Shown piece by piece: positions 45,201-55,300 of a stretch of 64,000 nt of DNA (its first letter is position 1; the number at the start of each line of letters is the position of its first letter). Under the pieces are notes generated by a model. The model worked only from the letters and a program-made list of their open reading frames with translations. It was not told the DNA's origin and ran no database searches. The DNA comes from Sphaerolaimus hirsutus (Eukaryota; Nematoda; Chromadorea; Monhysterida; Sphaerolaimidae): NCBI GenBank assembly GCA_964036195.1, contig OZ038454.1, forward strand, positions 28,010,315-28,074,314, written 5' to 3'. A program made the position numbers and the translations under genes.

Positions 45201-47992
45201 GTGGTGCCTGGGGTTCCATTTTGGTTCGTCTGCTTTCGGTCTGTTCATGTCGGCCACCAGCGCCGCCTCGTTTTTGTTGATCACAAACAGCATCTGCGAG
45301 CGGGGGAAGGATTTGATTTCAATATTTGAAAATTTTGGAAATTTGCGTTAACACATCGCGTTAAGCCCCACTTGTAGAGCTCAACAGAAAAATCTGTGGT
45401 CAATTCCGCAAATGAAGGAGTAAAAACAATCTCATATGTGAGAAATAAAATCGCAAGTAGAAAATTAAAGCGAAGTCAAATGATAATTGAGAAATGGAAT
45501 GATAAGAAAAAAGTTCAAGCGTTTAAATTAATCTTTTTACTTGTCATTTTACTTGGCTTTTAATTTTTTCCTGGTCATTTCATTTCTCACTTCTCATTCC
45601 ACTTGTCACTTCCCAAATGGTTTTTTCTTATCATTCTTCACTTCACTTCTCATTTTTCTTCACTTCTCCACTTGCGTAATTTGGCACCTGTTCCGCAGTG
45701 GGCGGCAAGCAGGCGCGCAGGGGTATCGCAGCTGTTTTTTTGCCCGCTGCCGGCGGCTGCAAGTAAACTGTTTGCGTGCATTTCGGCGGCTCCGCCGACG
45801 TTTTCTCTTTGCTGGCACCGCGCCAATTTAGGTAACGAGTGGCTGTAGATCTCTTCATGTCGCCCTCTGCTTCCGTATCGTCTAAGTTGGGGTAATGTCG
45901 ATTGAATACTCAATGGCCCTGCGCACACTAGTTTTCACACGAAATTTTGAAAACTCATAAATTAGCTTTAAACGTGTTTGAGTTTTCCACAAGGAGTCAT
46001 TTTTAATCTCCGTCAACTGTAGTTGACGGCCACCTCACTGTAGAAAACTCAAATGCGTTCTAAGCTGATTTGTGAGTTTTCGAAATTTCATGTTTAAACT
46101 AGTGTGCGCAGGCACAATGAGGCAACCTTTTGGTTGATTGATTTGAGATGTTTTCGATTTTTGATTTTGTTTCAATATTTGTAATGTTAATGTCTAATAT
46201 AAGCCAAGTGCCCCATCATAGTAACTGTTACTCTGCATCACTCAAAATTTGCTCCAGATGGTCTATAGCAGCGTGATTTAGCGGGGGGGGGGGGGGGGGT
46301 CAATGGATAGTTGCCAAAAATACACAGCTTAGTAACATCCGGGAGATAAATAGAAGCTGAAACGTTTGGGGGGGGGGGTTAACGCGCCCCGCACAAGTCC
46401 CCCCGTTGGTGACCCCAGGTCAAAGGCCGCGTTGGCACAGAAGCACCCCCGAGCACACCTTTATACTTGATCATAATACTCTTGAGGGCGTCCTGCCGGT
46501 TCCTCTCCCTCTCGACCTGCTTCATGAGGTGCTTCTCGCCCAAGCGCAGCTGCTCCTGCGACGGCCGCACCTCGCCCATTGCTGCCGCTGTGATGAGAAT
46601 TTGCTTGTCTAGTGGGTGCTGCTGGCTGCTGTTTGATGTCTAGCGGGGCTTTTGAGGGCTGTCTGACTACGTTTTCTTGGCGTGCGCGTTTTTGGGCTGA
46701 TTGATATGTTTTTGGTGTGTTTATGTAGATGTGTGATGATGAGAAGTTGTGAAGAAAAAAGTGTGCTCGTTTTTTGGATGGAATACTCGGATGACATTAG
46801 GCCGTACATTTTTCTGGAGGAAACACTCCATCATGACGTGATCACTTTCGTCCCGATCATCATCTCTCGCCATCACGTCTTGATGGTCATCACTTCGTCG
46901 TCATCACGCCTAGGGTTGGAAAAAAAACGTTTTTTTTAACTCAATGTTTTTTTAATAAAAAAACGTGTTTTTTTAAAAGCTCCCAGATATAACCTTGTGT
47001 CAACATATATAGGTATATCAGACAGTGGCAATACTCTGTGATGTTATATATGACCATATAATGTCTGTGGAGCCATGGGATAGCATTATAAGTGGTGATT
47101 TGTGTCAAAAATATCCATTTTTCGTCGACATATCGTTCGTATATCGCCTTATAGTCGAATGTTTGTGACTTCAGGTAAAGTTTGGCACGGAATAGTGATC
47201 AAACAAGGTTATAAAACGAGGTTGTTGCTTTGGGAGTGAAGTTACACACTGTGGAGGTACATGGAAGCACATTACCTCAATATTATATACTACAGCAACA
47301 TATGACGGCTTATTAACCCATGGTAGCATATATAAATGGATACTTTGATACTAAAAATGCCACAAAACCAATGAAAACAACCACCAATGTCAATTTGTGT
47401 GTGAAATTGCGCGCTTGCTCGCAAAATTTTTGCAAAATACCTAGTGCTTAGTACTAAAAATTTTGGTCGATGTTTTTTTTTAAAAAAAAACATTTCGGAC
47501 GTCATGTTTTTTTATAAAAAAAACATCGGCCAACCCTAATCACGCCTTCCATAATTCTCGGCTGGCCGTCTGCCAGCCAAAGACATAACTCCTATCTGTT
47601 TGTAGAGTATCGTGTCTGCCCAGTATATGATCTTTCGATGTTGACATTGACACTTAATATTCTCTATATTGATTCAATGTCAATTGTAGGCGCGAAGTCT
47701 TATTGAATTTGGAATTTTGGTTATTTTTCATATTTATGAAATATCCATATCAAACATGCCACATGGCTTCAACTAGGTATTTATATTTTATATATTTCTT
47801 TGCATTGCATTTGAGAAAGTGTAAACAGGTACCTATTAAAAACAACGTAAAGATTTATGTGTTGAACCTATCATGCTTGTATTTATCTCGCTTAAATTTG
47901 TGCCATTCTCAGGCATGCTGCGCTACCGGGTCGACTTCCAGATGATGGAACTAGACGACGCCATCGAGCAGTTCGATTTGGATGATTACTGA
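36261..47992 (+). CDS. ETF1: Eukaryotic peptide chain release factor eRF1, complete
   Basis: Ten exons: 36261-36385, 37372-37547, 37987-38136, 39061-39145, 39693-39927, 40335-40490, 40897-41026, 41246-41310, 41654-41801 and 47913-47992; 449 residues against 437 in human, the excess being an N-terminal extension ([20 protein letters not shown]) before [19 protein letters not shown]. The protein reads all three stop codons in the ribosomal A site and triggers peptide release with eRF3. GTS at 44-46, NIKS at 74-77 and YLCDNKF at 138-144 form the stop-reading pocket; GGQ at 196-198 is the catalytic loop; the mini-domain and an acidic tail ending FDLDDY bind eRF3. All match the standard-code form. 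The last intron (6.1 kb) holds another gene on the opposite strand. Confidence 0.98.
36647..37302. mobile_element. CTCGAA-family element with an expanded 15-bp minisatellite
   Basis: The ends TACAGTATTCTAGGATAATT and AATTATTCGAGGATATACGGTA lie in intron 1 of eRF1. The C-rich word CTCGAACAACTCCCC repeats in tandem at 36846-36958 and 37074-37202, interrupted by a hAT insertion. Elsewhere the family carries only a few such blocks. Confidence 0.7.
36959..37069. mobile_element. 111-bp AGCTATCTATC-family MITE inside the minisatellite
   Basis: It runs CAGGGGTCTCG..AGATACCCCTG with the duplication CCCCCTCG at 36951-36958 and 37070-37077. It may be partly ambiguous because the target is itself repetitive. 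Confidence 0.75.
38230..39055. repeat. Imperfect tandem repeat in eRF1 intron 3
   Basis: Units near TATGTGCACTTTCGAAATGAAA recur at about 38650, 38728, 38802 and 38857 with diverged spacers. No terminal repeats were recognised. Confidence 0.4.
40632..40857. mobile_element. Fold-back element, TGTAAAATG family, in eRF1 intron 6
   Basis: The arms AATGCCCTGTAAAATGTC and GCATTTTACAGGGTCTGGGAG are inverted. The copy lies inside the intron; the true acceptor is 39 bp beyond its right end. Confidence 0.65.
42372..42650. mobile_element. Fold-back element, TGTAAAGTG family
   Basis: The arms CAATCCCAAGCCCTGTAAAG and CTTTACAGGGCTTGGGACTG flank an inner palindrome of ATCCAAATCTTAT. It lies just beyond the last exon found for the nested gene. 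Confidence 0.65.
42686..46579 (-). CDS. Unrecognised coiled-coil/low-complexity protein nested in the eRF1 intron (3' incomplete)
   Basis: Seven exons: 46579-46459, 45881-45688, 45293-45208, 45039-44910, 44595-44386, 44113-44004 and 42845-42686, 334 codons with consistent phases, all inside the last intron of eRF1 on the opposite strand. The first exon begins with ATG and reads as a charged helix ([19 protein letters not shown]). Then come a basic segment ([12 protein letters not shown]), a conserved-looking block ([35 protein letters not shown]), a Ser/Thr/Ala-rich linker and a C-terminal charged helix ([20 protein letters not shown]). Exon 7 ends in a donor (AAG|gtacaa); the terminal exon was not identified. 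I do not recognise the family. No signal peptide or membrane segment is seen, so a soluble, possibly nuclear protein is a guess. Two of its introns are introner-like elements, one with a GC donor. Confidence 0.7.
43242..43976. mobile_element. hAT-type ATATCG-family element
   Basis: It runs TAGGGTTCAAACGATATG..ATATCGGTTGAACCCTA with the exact duplication GCGGCAAG at 43234-43241 and 43977-43984. It lies in an intron of the nested gene. Confidence 0.92.
44114..44385 (-). mobile_element. Introner-like fold-back element forming a nested-gene intron
   Basis: The whole intron between exons 44595-44386 and 44113-44004 is the element. On the minus strand the donor is GAGCAG|GTGCCACTC and the acceptor CCAGTAG|GGCGCC, each at a terminus. 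Splicing gives an open frame (IVSEQ then GAAPSPKAV). The target duplication has drifted and cannot be set exactly. Confidence 0.72.
45040..45207 (-). mobile_element. Introner-like element forming a GC-AG intron in the nested gene
   Basis: The intron between exons 45293-45208 and 45039-44910 is one element with termini CACCACTCCCGAACCCTG and CAGGGTCTGAGAGTGCC on the minus strand. The flanks ACCCCAGG and CCCCCAGG (7 of 8) are the target duplication. The donor would be CCCCAG|GC and the acceptor CCCCAG|GG, both from the duplicated target. Splicing would restore the uninterrupted sequence exactly (AAC CCC AGG GCG ACC). Confidence 0.72.
45915..46125. mobile_element. CACACTAGTTTTCACAC fold-back MITE
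   Basis: The arms GCGCACACTAGTTTTCACAC and TTTAAACTAGTGTGCGC enclose a second inverted pair around AAACTCAAATGCGTT and its complement. Relatives lie at 48015-48290, 49435-49665, 53095-53325 and 60355-60595. Confidence 0.6.
46911..47538. mobile_element. hAT-type AAAACG-family element
   Basis: It runs TAGGGTTGGAAAAAAAACG..AAACATCGGCCAACCCTA with the exact duplication ATCACGCC at 46903-46910 and 47539-47546. It contains the GCGCGCTTGCTCGC palindrome near 47407. Confidence 0.92.
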
Positions 47993-48014
47993 ACACTTTT
48001 TTTAGACACTTGAT

Positions 48015-48290
48015 TTGTGCTCATCGAATGGCCCTACACACACTAGTTTTCACTGTGACTGATGTGAAAACTGAAATGGCCACATGGCCACATCCAGCCT
48101 ACTCTTTTGGTATGCTATATGTGTTTTAGTTATAAAAATTTTTAATTTTAACATTCATTAATTAAAATTCCAATTGAAATTAAATAAAATCATTCAACCG
48201 TGTTTATAAATTTGCCTTTGAAAAAATTTCAGTTTTCACACGAAGTCACGGTGAAAACTAGTGTGTGCAGGCACAATAGATCCGATATAA
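48015..48290. mobile_element. CACACTAGTTTTCAC fold-back MITE
   Basis: The arms ACACACACTAGTTTTCAC and GTGAAAACTAGTGTGTG lie just 3' of eRF1. The body matches 60355-60595. Confidence 0.6.
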
Positions 48291-48670
48291 ATAAATTCCA
48301 TATTGCGTCTATTTCAAAATCTATTTATTTATCCCATCAATTTTGGTGCCAATTTGTCTGATGCGGCGTGCGTTGCAACGTGCTGTTAAAATTCTGCTGC
48401 ACACTACAGAGTCGAAAATTTCGTCAACTCATAAATCCGTTTTGAACACGTTTGAGTTTACCGCAATGAATGGAAAACTTAAATGTGTTCGAAACGGATG
48501 CATGAGTTTCCCAAATTTCGTTTTAATGATAGATTTATACGCAGCGCCATTATACAGGGTTACTTTTTCGGTATTTATACTAGTGGTAACATCCTGTGAA
48601 TGGGGAAAAGTTCCGTGCGTTTTCATTTATTGTGTTATATAAATACTGTACTTTTTCCCATCTTATACTT

Positions 48671-48853
48671 CAGCGACATTGCACCTCAGAATGAAATCTA
48701 CCATATCACATCTGAATAAAAGAACAAACATTATTTTTTTTCATCATACCTATTTATCAAATTGCTTTGATAAATATGATGAAAGATTTTGTAGGTTTGT
48801 TCTTTTATTCAGATGGGATATGGTAGATTTCATTCTAAGGTGTAATGTCGCTG
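48671..48853. mobile_element. Inverted-repeat MITE with about 60-bp arms
   Basis: The left arm begins CAGCGACATTGCACCTCAGA and the right arm ends CTAAGGTGTAATGTCGCTG; both carry GAATGAAATCTACCATAT-type sequence and AATAAAAGAACAAAC. No clear target duplication was read. Confidence 0.65.
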
Positions 48854-48955
48854 GAGTATACAAATATTTAGCTGGTTTGTGCTCAGTCGTAACAATCCAA
48901 CGATTTTCAATGCACTTACAGCATAGGATTCATTTCCACCGTACTCACTATCTGT

Positions 48956-49115
48956 GATGTAAAAGCGCCTTGGTGATGGCACCAACGCTAAATGCTCTAT
49001 AGCACTTGGCACCATTTTGGCATGGCGCTATTGGCGCTTGGCGCCGGGTTTCTAAAAATCGCCATGGTGCTTTTGGCGCTTGGCGCCAAAGTTCTGGCGC
49101 ATTTTACATCACTAG
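48956..49115. repeat. AGCGCCATGGCGCT-family copy without flanking duplication
   Basis: The ends TGTGATGTAAAAGCGCC and GCGCATTTTACATCACTA fit the family, but the 8-bp flanks differ, so one end is probably damaged. Confidence 0.6.
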
Positions 49116-49248
49116 TGTCAACACCCATCTATACTTTACAGTATACGTTCGAATGTGTCAGTTGAAGGTGATGCCTTAACATACCGTATACACAGCTAGG
49201 GTTGGGAAAAATACCCACGGGTGCTGTACTGAACTCGCCATAATGGCC

Positions 49249-49420
49249 CCACACACCCTAGGTGACATCGACACCAAATGTCAACTGGTTCCGTTCCCAA
49301 TTCAAAGCTTGCGTCTGAACGTCGTTCGTCCACTCGTCAGCAAGCTTTGAATCGGGATCGGCACCAGTTGACATTTGGTGTCGATGTCAACTACCGTGTG
49401 TGGGCCCAATTCACCATGGC
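49249..49420. mobile_element. CACACTAGTTGACAT fold-back MITE
   Basis: The arms CACACACCCTAGGTGACATC and GATGTCAACTACCGTGTGTG surround TCAACTGGTTCCGTTCCC and TTCAAAGCTTGC. It is one of several related copies in the eRF1-WIPI2 spacer. Confidence 0.65.
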
Positions 49421-49704
49421 ACGCAGAGTTATTGGCCCCACGCACACTAGTTGACAACCGAAAATTCCCAAACTAATTAATTTATTTTATTCACATTTGA
49501 GTTTACAATAACGAATCATTTTTCATCTCCGTCGAAAGTAGTTGACGGAATCCCCATGGTAAACTCAAATGAGTCTAAAACAAATTTTTTAGTATTCAAA
49601 GTTTCTGTTGTCTACTATGGTGCGTGCGTGCCGGCGTTGTGGACACACTAATTTACAGTTGACATCTGAAACTGATAAATCTATTTTTAACGCATTTGAG
49701 TTTG

Positions 49705-49872
49705 CCGGAATGGGCCCACACACGCTAGTTGACATCAACACCAAATGTCAACTGGTGCCGATCCCGATTCAAAGCTCGCTGACGAGTGGACGAACGACAT
49801 TCAAACGCAATCTTTGAATTAGGAACGGAACCAGTTGACATTTGGTGTCGATGTCAACTAGCGTGTGTAGGG
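49705..49872. mobile_element. CACACTAGTTGACAT fold-back MITE
   Basis: The arms GGGCCCACACACGCTAGTTG and CAACTAGCGTGTGTAGGGCC are well matched, with the same internal words as 49249-49420. Confidence 0.7.
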
Positions 49873-49961
49873 CCAATGGATCATTTTTATATCCGTCAGA
49901 AGTAGAAGTAGACAGACCCTAATTCTGATAAACTCGAATGCATCCAATGTTGATTTGTCAG

Positions 49962-50714
49962 TAGGGTTCAAACTATATAACTTTTCGATATCGATATTCG
50001 ATTTATTTTCTTCAAAATTTTCGATATCGATATTCGATTTTTTTTCTGAAACTCGATATTCGATATCGATACGATATGGAACCTCGATATCGATATTCGA
50101 TATTGAAAAATGGTCGATATTTCGATATTTTCGATATTCGATATTGCGATATGCTTTTGGTATAGCAAGGCATATTTCAAGTGGCATATTGTATTTTCAT
50201 GTGGTTGCACACATGCTTAATCATCTCTTTACTGAAATTTGAATGGTGCGAGTGATTTTAACAAGCTTTACATCACTCAATGGTAGAAAATAGAAGAAAA
50301 ACATGATGAATCAAAGTGTATCAGACAAATAACAATTGGTAGATATTACAGTTCATCCTTATAACCTAATTGCTTAAGGGCATGTTGCAAAAAAAAGGTA
50401 TATCAGCGTTTTCTGGCTTCAAATTTAGCACTCCAACAACAATGACATTATAAATACTGTACTTTTACTCATCAAATACAATACTATAAGCACATCAGAT
50501 CAACCATAAACATCTCAAAATGAAAATGAAAAGTAAATTTGGGGACACAATACAGGTTCGATATATCGAAAAAATGGTCGATATTCGATATCGATATTCG
50601 AAATTTTTTCAAAATTTTCGATATCGATATTCTATATTTTTTCAAAATTTTTGATATCGATATTCGATATTAAAAAATGGTCGATATTCGATACGATATA
50701 TCGTTTGAACCCTA
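49962..50714. mobile_element. hAT-type ATATCG-family element
   Basis: It runs TAGGGTTCAAACTATATAAC..ATATCGTTTGAACCCTA with the exact duplication TTTGTCAG at 49954-49961 and 50715-50722. Confidence 0.92.
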
Positions 50715-50722
50715 TTTGTCAG

Positions 50723-52362
50723 TTGTTTTTTTTGGCTGAAACTAGTGTGTATTGGGGCACTAAAGTTTTGGCTTGTTTTCTGTTCGAGCAGTGTCTACAT
50801 ACACTACCTATTTGAGTATTTGGGTGTGAATTTATGAAATATTGAATTTCAATTTTTTTAAATTTACGCCCGATCGATTTAGTTCGACATGTTTGTATTG
50901 TTGGAGATTCCTGGCTCCGTGCTCAACTCTCTACTCGTGTGTGCAAATACTCGCAGCGAATACAAAAAAAATCAAAAGCAACAGATGCCAATTTGTCAAG
51001 TGGAAAAGTCACATAAAAAGTGGTATTCTAGATACAGTCAACTGGCAGGCAAACCTGATCATTTATTCTGGACCCTGTAAAATGTCATGCAGGTTGTCAT
51101 AAGTCATGTAAAATGCCCTCCAAAATGTAACAAAAATTGTTATTTGTTTGCTTCCTTTTTTCCCGACATTTTACATGTTTTTTTTAGATTTGACAGGACA
51201 TTTTATAAGTTCTGGGAGTGGCACCTGGCATCTGTTTTATTTGTGTGGTTTATAGCATACAAATATATGTAAATCACCACATAGTGTGGTTGCCGGTGTT
51301 TGCACTGCAAAGGTGTTTGGTTGGCACTTTCATTTTTATTATAACTTGTTTTGTTCACTCCAGTGACATTGTTGAAAGTTTGTTCGGAGATTTGGCTATT
51401 AAAAGTGTTATTCTTATGCCTGTGATCAAAACAGCTGTCATTCAAAGCGTGACCTAAGTCACCTTTTTGGTGTGACATAAGTCACCTTTTTGATGCTACA
51501 ATGAAGCTACACAATAGAAGCACATTTCATGAAGGTCACGCGGGAACACATGCTTTCATGTTGAGTCCACACACTACAGTGCGCGCAGAAATTTCTATTT
51601 GTTTTATTCGGCTATGTGAACAACCAGACGAAGAGACCCCGTACGGGAACTCGGCAACCAGCCAAAAACAGCCGGCCGAAAATTGTTTCGAAATCGATTA
51701 AAAAATTAGCTAAAAATAGGTATATAACCATCTATATAGACGAAAATAGCGAAAATACCTCTCTGCACCTCAAAATATGTGCCTTACCTGCGAAATGTAA
51801 GATATATAGCAATTTAACTTCATTGTTGAGCCACGCACAAAAGTGACATGCCTGACCGAAAATGCGTGCTTGGCGTTCGCGGGCATTTACACCAAAGTGG
51901 GCGGAGCTTATGCGGACCGGCGCATGCAAAGCAAAATATCAGCGCGCTTTGTACCTCCTATCTTGCCGTTTGCGGAATTGCTTCGCATGGGAAATAAGTG
52001 TATGAATATGGTGTAATATTAATGTTATGTATCCAAAAATTGTCACGTAGTACGAGTGTAGCTTGCTGGAAAAAAACCCCGAATTATCGGTGATTTTTCA
52101 CTTCTGGATGTATTGACCAATCGAAATAGTTCCAATTTACCGGATTGAATGTGTCAAATTTGCACATTGAAACTCGAACAGACTCGCAAACTTGTTTACT
52201 ATAGTTTCGTACCGGACTACCGTAATTAATTCCGGAAATTGTTGTGCAACGGTAACGAGTGTTGGCTACCAGTCAGGTGGTTTGATCACACGAAGAAATA
52301 ATTGCGGGTGAGATTTGTTGCGTTTGTGAAAAGTAACAAATAAAGTTATTTTCACTGAAAAC
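50723..52362. other. Upstream spacer of the WIPI2-like gene
   Basis: No exon was accepted here. A fold-back element of the TGTAAAATG family lies at about 51070-51228 and a diverged copy of the 35596-35745 block at 51630-51770. Open frames near 50900-51080 and 51220-51450 have no homology I recognise. Confidence 0.45.
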
Positions 52363-55300
52363 ATGGCATTCTCCAGTTCAGCTGAAGTGTTGTCCGTGAC
52401 TTTCAATCAGGATGCCAGGTGAGCTACAAAATGTCTCTTGGCACTCTTCCAAAATTTTGAACTGGTCACCATTAGCTGAATTTTCGCACAGCTCATTGGC
52501 AGTGGGAACTCGAACAGGCTACAAGCTGTATTCCATTTTGAATGGCGAGGATTTGCAGTTGATTCATGAATCCTGTATGTTTTTGTTGTCCAAAACCAGA
52601 ATTGTTGACGTTTGGCCCAAGCATGAATTTTAGCCACCGTGTAGTCAATTTTTGTTGCGGTTTGTCAATTCACACGGTTGAGGGCTACATATAGGGCTCG
52701 AAACTCGATTTTTTCAAACTCGAGTTCGAGTCGCAACCCCAAATTTTTTCCGGTCGAGTCGGCGAGTCGAGTCGGGCGAGCCAGTGAAAGGTCGAGTCGA
52801 GTCGGGCAAAAATCTCGAGTCTCGAGTCGAGTCGGATGCGTTACTTTTTGGTATGACCCTTGCAGTAATTTTTGATACTGGTTTATCTACCAATGTTTTC
52901 ACACACACTTAATGAAGTCTAAATGCCAACAGTTCATTTAAATATCAAGATAAAGCAAAAATAGAACTTTTTATCACTCATTTTGCTACAAATAAAGTTG
53001 CAAAAATAAAATCGGCCTAGGGATGGGAAATCTTTTACAACATTTTTTTGGATCAGTGCCAACATTGTGCAATGCATTTGATTTGGTGTGTGTGTGTTTC
53101 ACATGTGGCGCGGCACACGCTAGTTTACTGCCAGATTTTGGTAAACTCATATATTGGCAATGAACACATTTGAATTTACCATAATGATGTATCTGTCAAC
53201 TGCAGTTGATGGGGATTCAGAATAACTCATTTCAGTAAACTCAAATGCGTTTTATCAAAGCCGATTGATGAGTTTACCAAAATCTGACACTAAACTAGCG
53301 TGCACATGCACATTATGTGGAATTGTATGGTTATAAGAAATTCAAATTTTAACACCATTCAATACATATGCCAAGCCAATCCACAATATATCCACAACTG
53401 CCAATCCACATGTGGTGTGGAAATGCGCGCTCACGCGCAAAATTTTTGAAAAATATGTTTAATATTTCATATCAAAATTGATATTTTAGGACATTATACA
53501 ATGGAAACCCTGACTCGAAATTTGCCAAAATTTCGAGTCGAGTCGGGCAAAAACCTCGAGTCTCGAGTTTGGGCCATATTTTTCCGGTCGAGTCAGACGA
53601 GTCGAGTCGGTACTCTGTTTTACCCTCGAGTCACGAGTCGAGTCGAGTCGAGTTCGAGCCCTAGCTACAGATCATAGATTGTGGACTGACACAATAGTTT
53701 TCGATGTTTGGTGTGAAAAAGCCACGTGCCGAATGATGAAATGTGTTATGGAGCACATCCCAGTGTTCGGGGTTTGAGGCTGCCCCATTTTGGGTGATAT
53801 CGTCGCACCACCTATCCTTATCCTGACATCTGTGATGTTCCTTTTATGGTCATATGATAAATATAGAGCCAGGAAACAGCATTAAAACAGGTTTATTTCC
53901 AATTAAACATAATAATGCATAATAATACTTCTTCTGTGAATCACTGCAATTTTTTGGAAATTGAATGATTTTTGGAAATAGTGGGACAATCTGTTTTTAA
54001 TTTTCAGAAATAAAAAGATTGAAAATGAAGGCGTTTAAAAAATGGCATTTTTCAACCCTACCCAAAACCATATCTGGGAGCTTTCAAAAAACCGTTTTTA
54101 TAAATTTTACGAAAGAAAACGTTTTTTTTCCTTTCCCCAATCGAATCCACAAAAGTTCGGATCGGTATCGTATCGGTTCAACAAAAATTGACGGGGCAGC
54201 TGCACTGTCAGTCTGGAAACCACTCGGAGCTGATGCCAAGAATTCCGAATTAACAATTAACAATGACTCAGGAACAGTGGCTCAGGGAGGAAGGGTGGTC
54301 CCGGGGATCGAACCCAGGACCTCTCGCGCGGTAAGCGCGATCACTTCCACCTGAGCCACCGCTCAGTTAACAAACTCGCTGTTAACTGAGCTTTAATAGT
54401 GAAAACATGTGCGGGCAGTCTTATTTACGTGACTGCCGCGCATAAACGTGCATCGCGTATGGGGATTTCACCCTATTTTCATTCCATATACCTATTCTTT
54501 CTGCAGATTACCGCATGTACGCATGTCAGCGACCCCTGGCGTGCGTATATGCCGGAACAACCCCCCCAAACCCTCCCAAACAACCCCTAGTGTGTGTAAG
54601 TCATATTATCATACGGTAATGAATTAAAATCGACGACGTCATGTTGCCTCAGCGACTTATGGCGTCGTTGATATGTGAATGATAAATGCATACACCCCGT
54701 GTACAAGTGTCAGTACCCATGTGAAAAAGATAAAAATCCCCGCCAACCCCCCCGAAATTTTGTTCAGTCCCATAATACTATCGCCAATTGACGGGTCGGG
54801 TTGGTTGTTCTTGTATTGAAGTCCGGAATCGGGTTCCGGTTCCCAACCCGAATCCGAGCACCCACTTAACCCTGATACGAACCCCTCAGCATCAGTGGAA
54901 GACGTGTGGCTGGTGGAGCGCCTGTTCAGCTCGAGCCTGGTCACGCTCGTGTCCGTGTCCGCGCCCCGCAAGCTGCGCGTGTCCCACTTCCACAAGGGCA
55001 CCGAGATCTGCTCTCATTCCTATGCTAATACGATTTTGGCTGTCAAGTTGAATCGATTGGTCGGTTGAAGGGGTGTTAGTGTGGTTTTTTTGAATTGGTT
55101 ATACTCTGCGGACCGCATGCTATGCATTTTTCTGAAGAAAGCACTCATGAGAAATCATGACATCATCATAAATAATAAATCGAAAAATTCCAAAAACCGT
55201 TTTAGGTAAAAAAAACATTACTCTACCCCGTCTTTTCTTTTAAATTTTTTTTGAAAGTGTGTATCCTGCTTAGGGTTGGCCGATGTTTTTTTTAAACGTT

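Noticed and set aside
48343-48642. 99-residue open frame 3' of eRF1
   Set aside because: No homology, it overlaps inverted-repeat sequence, and codon use is unlike the real exons.
50842-51102. Open frames upstream of the WIPI2-like gene
   Set aside because: No homology and no phase-compatible join to the WIPI2-like start exon.
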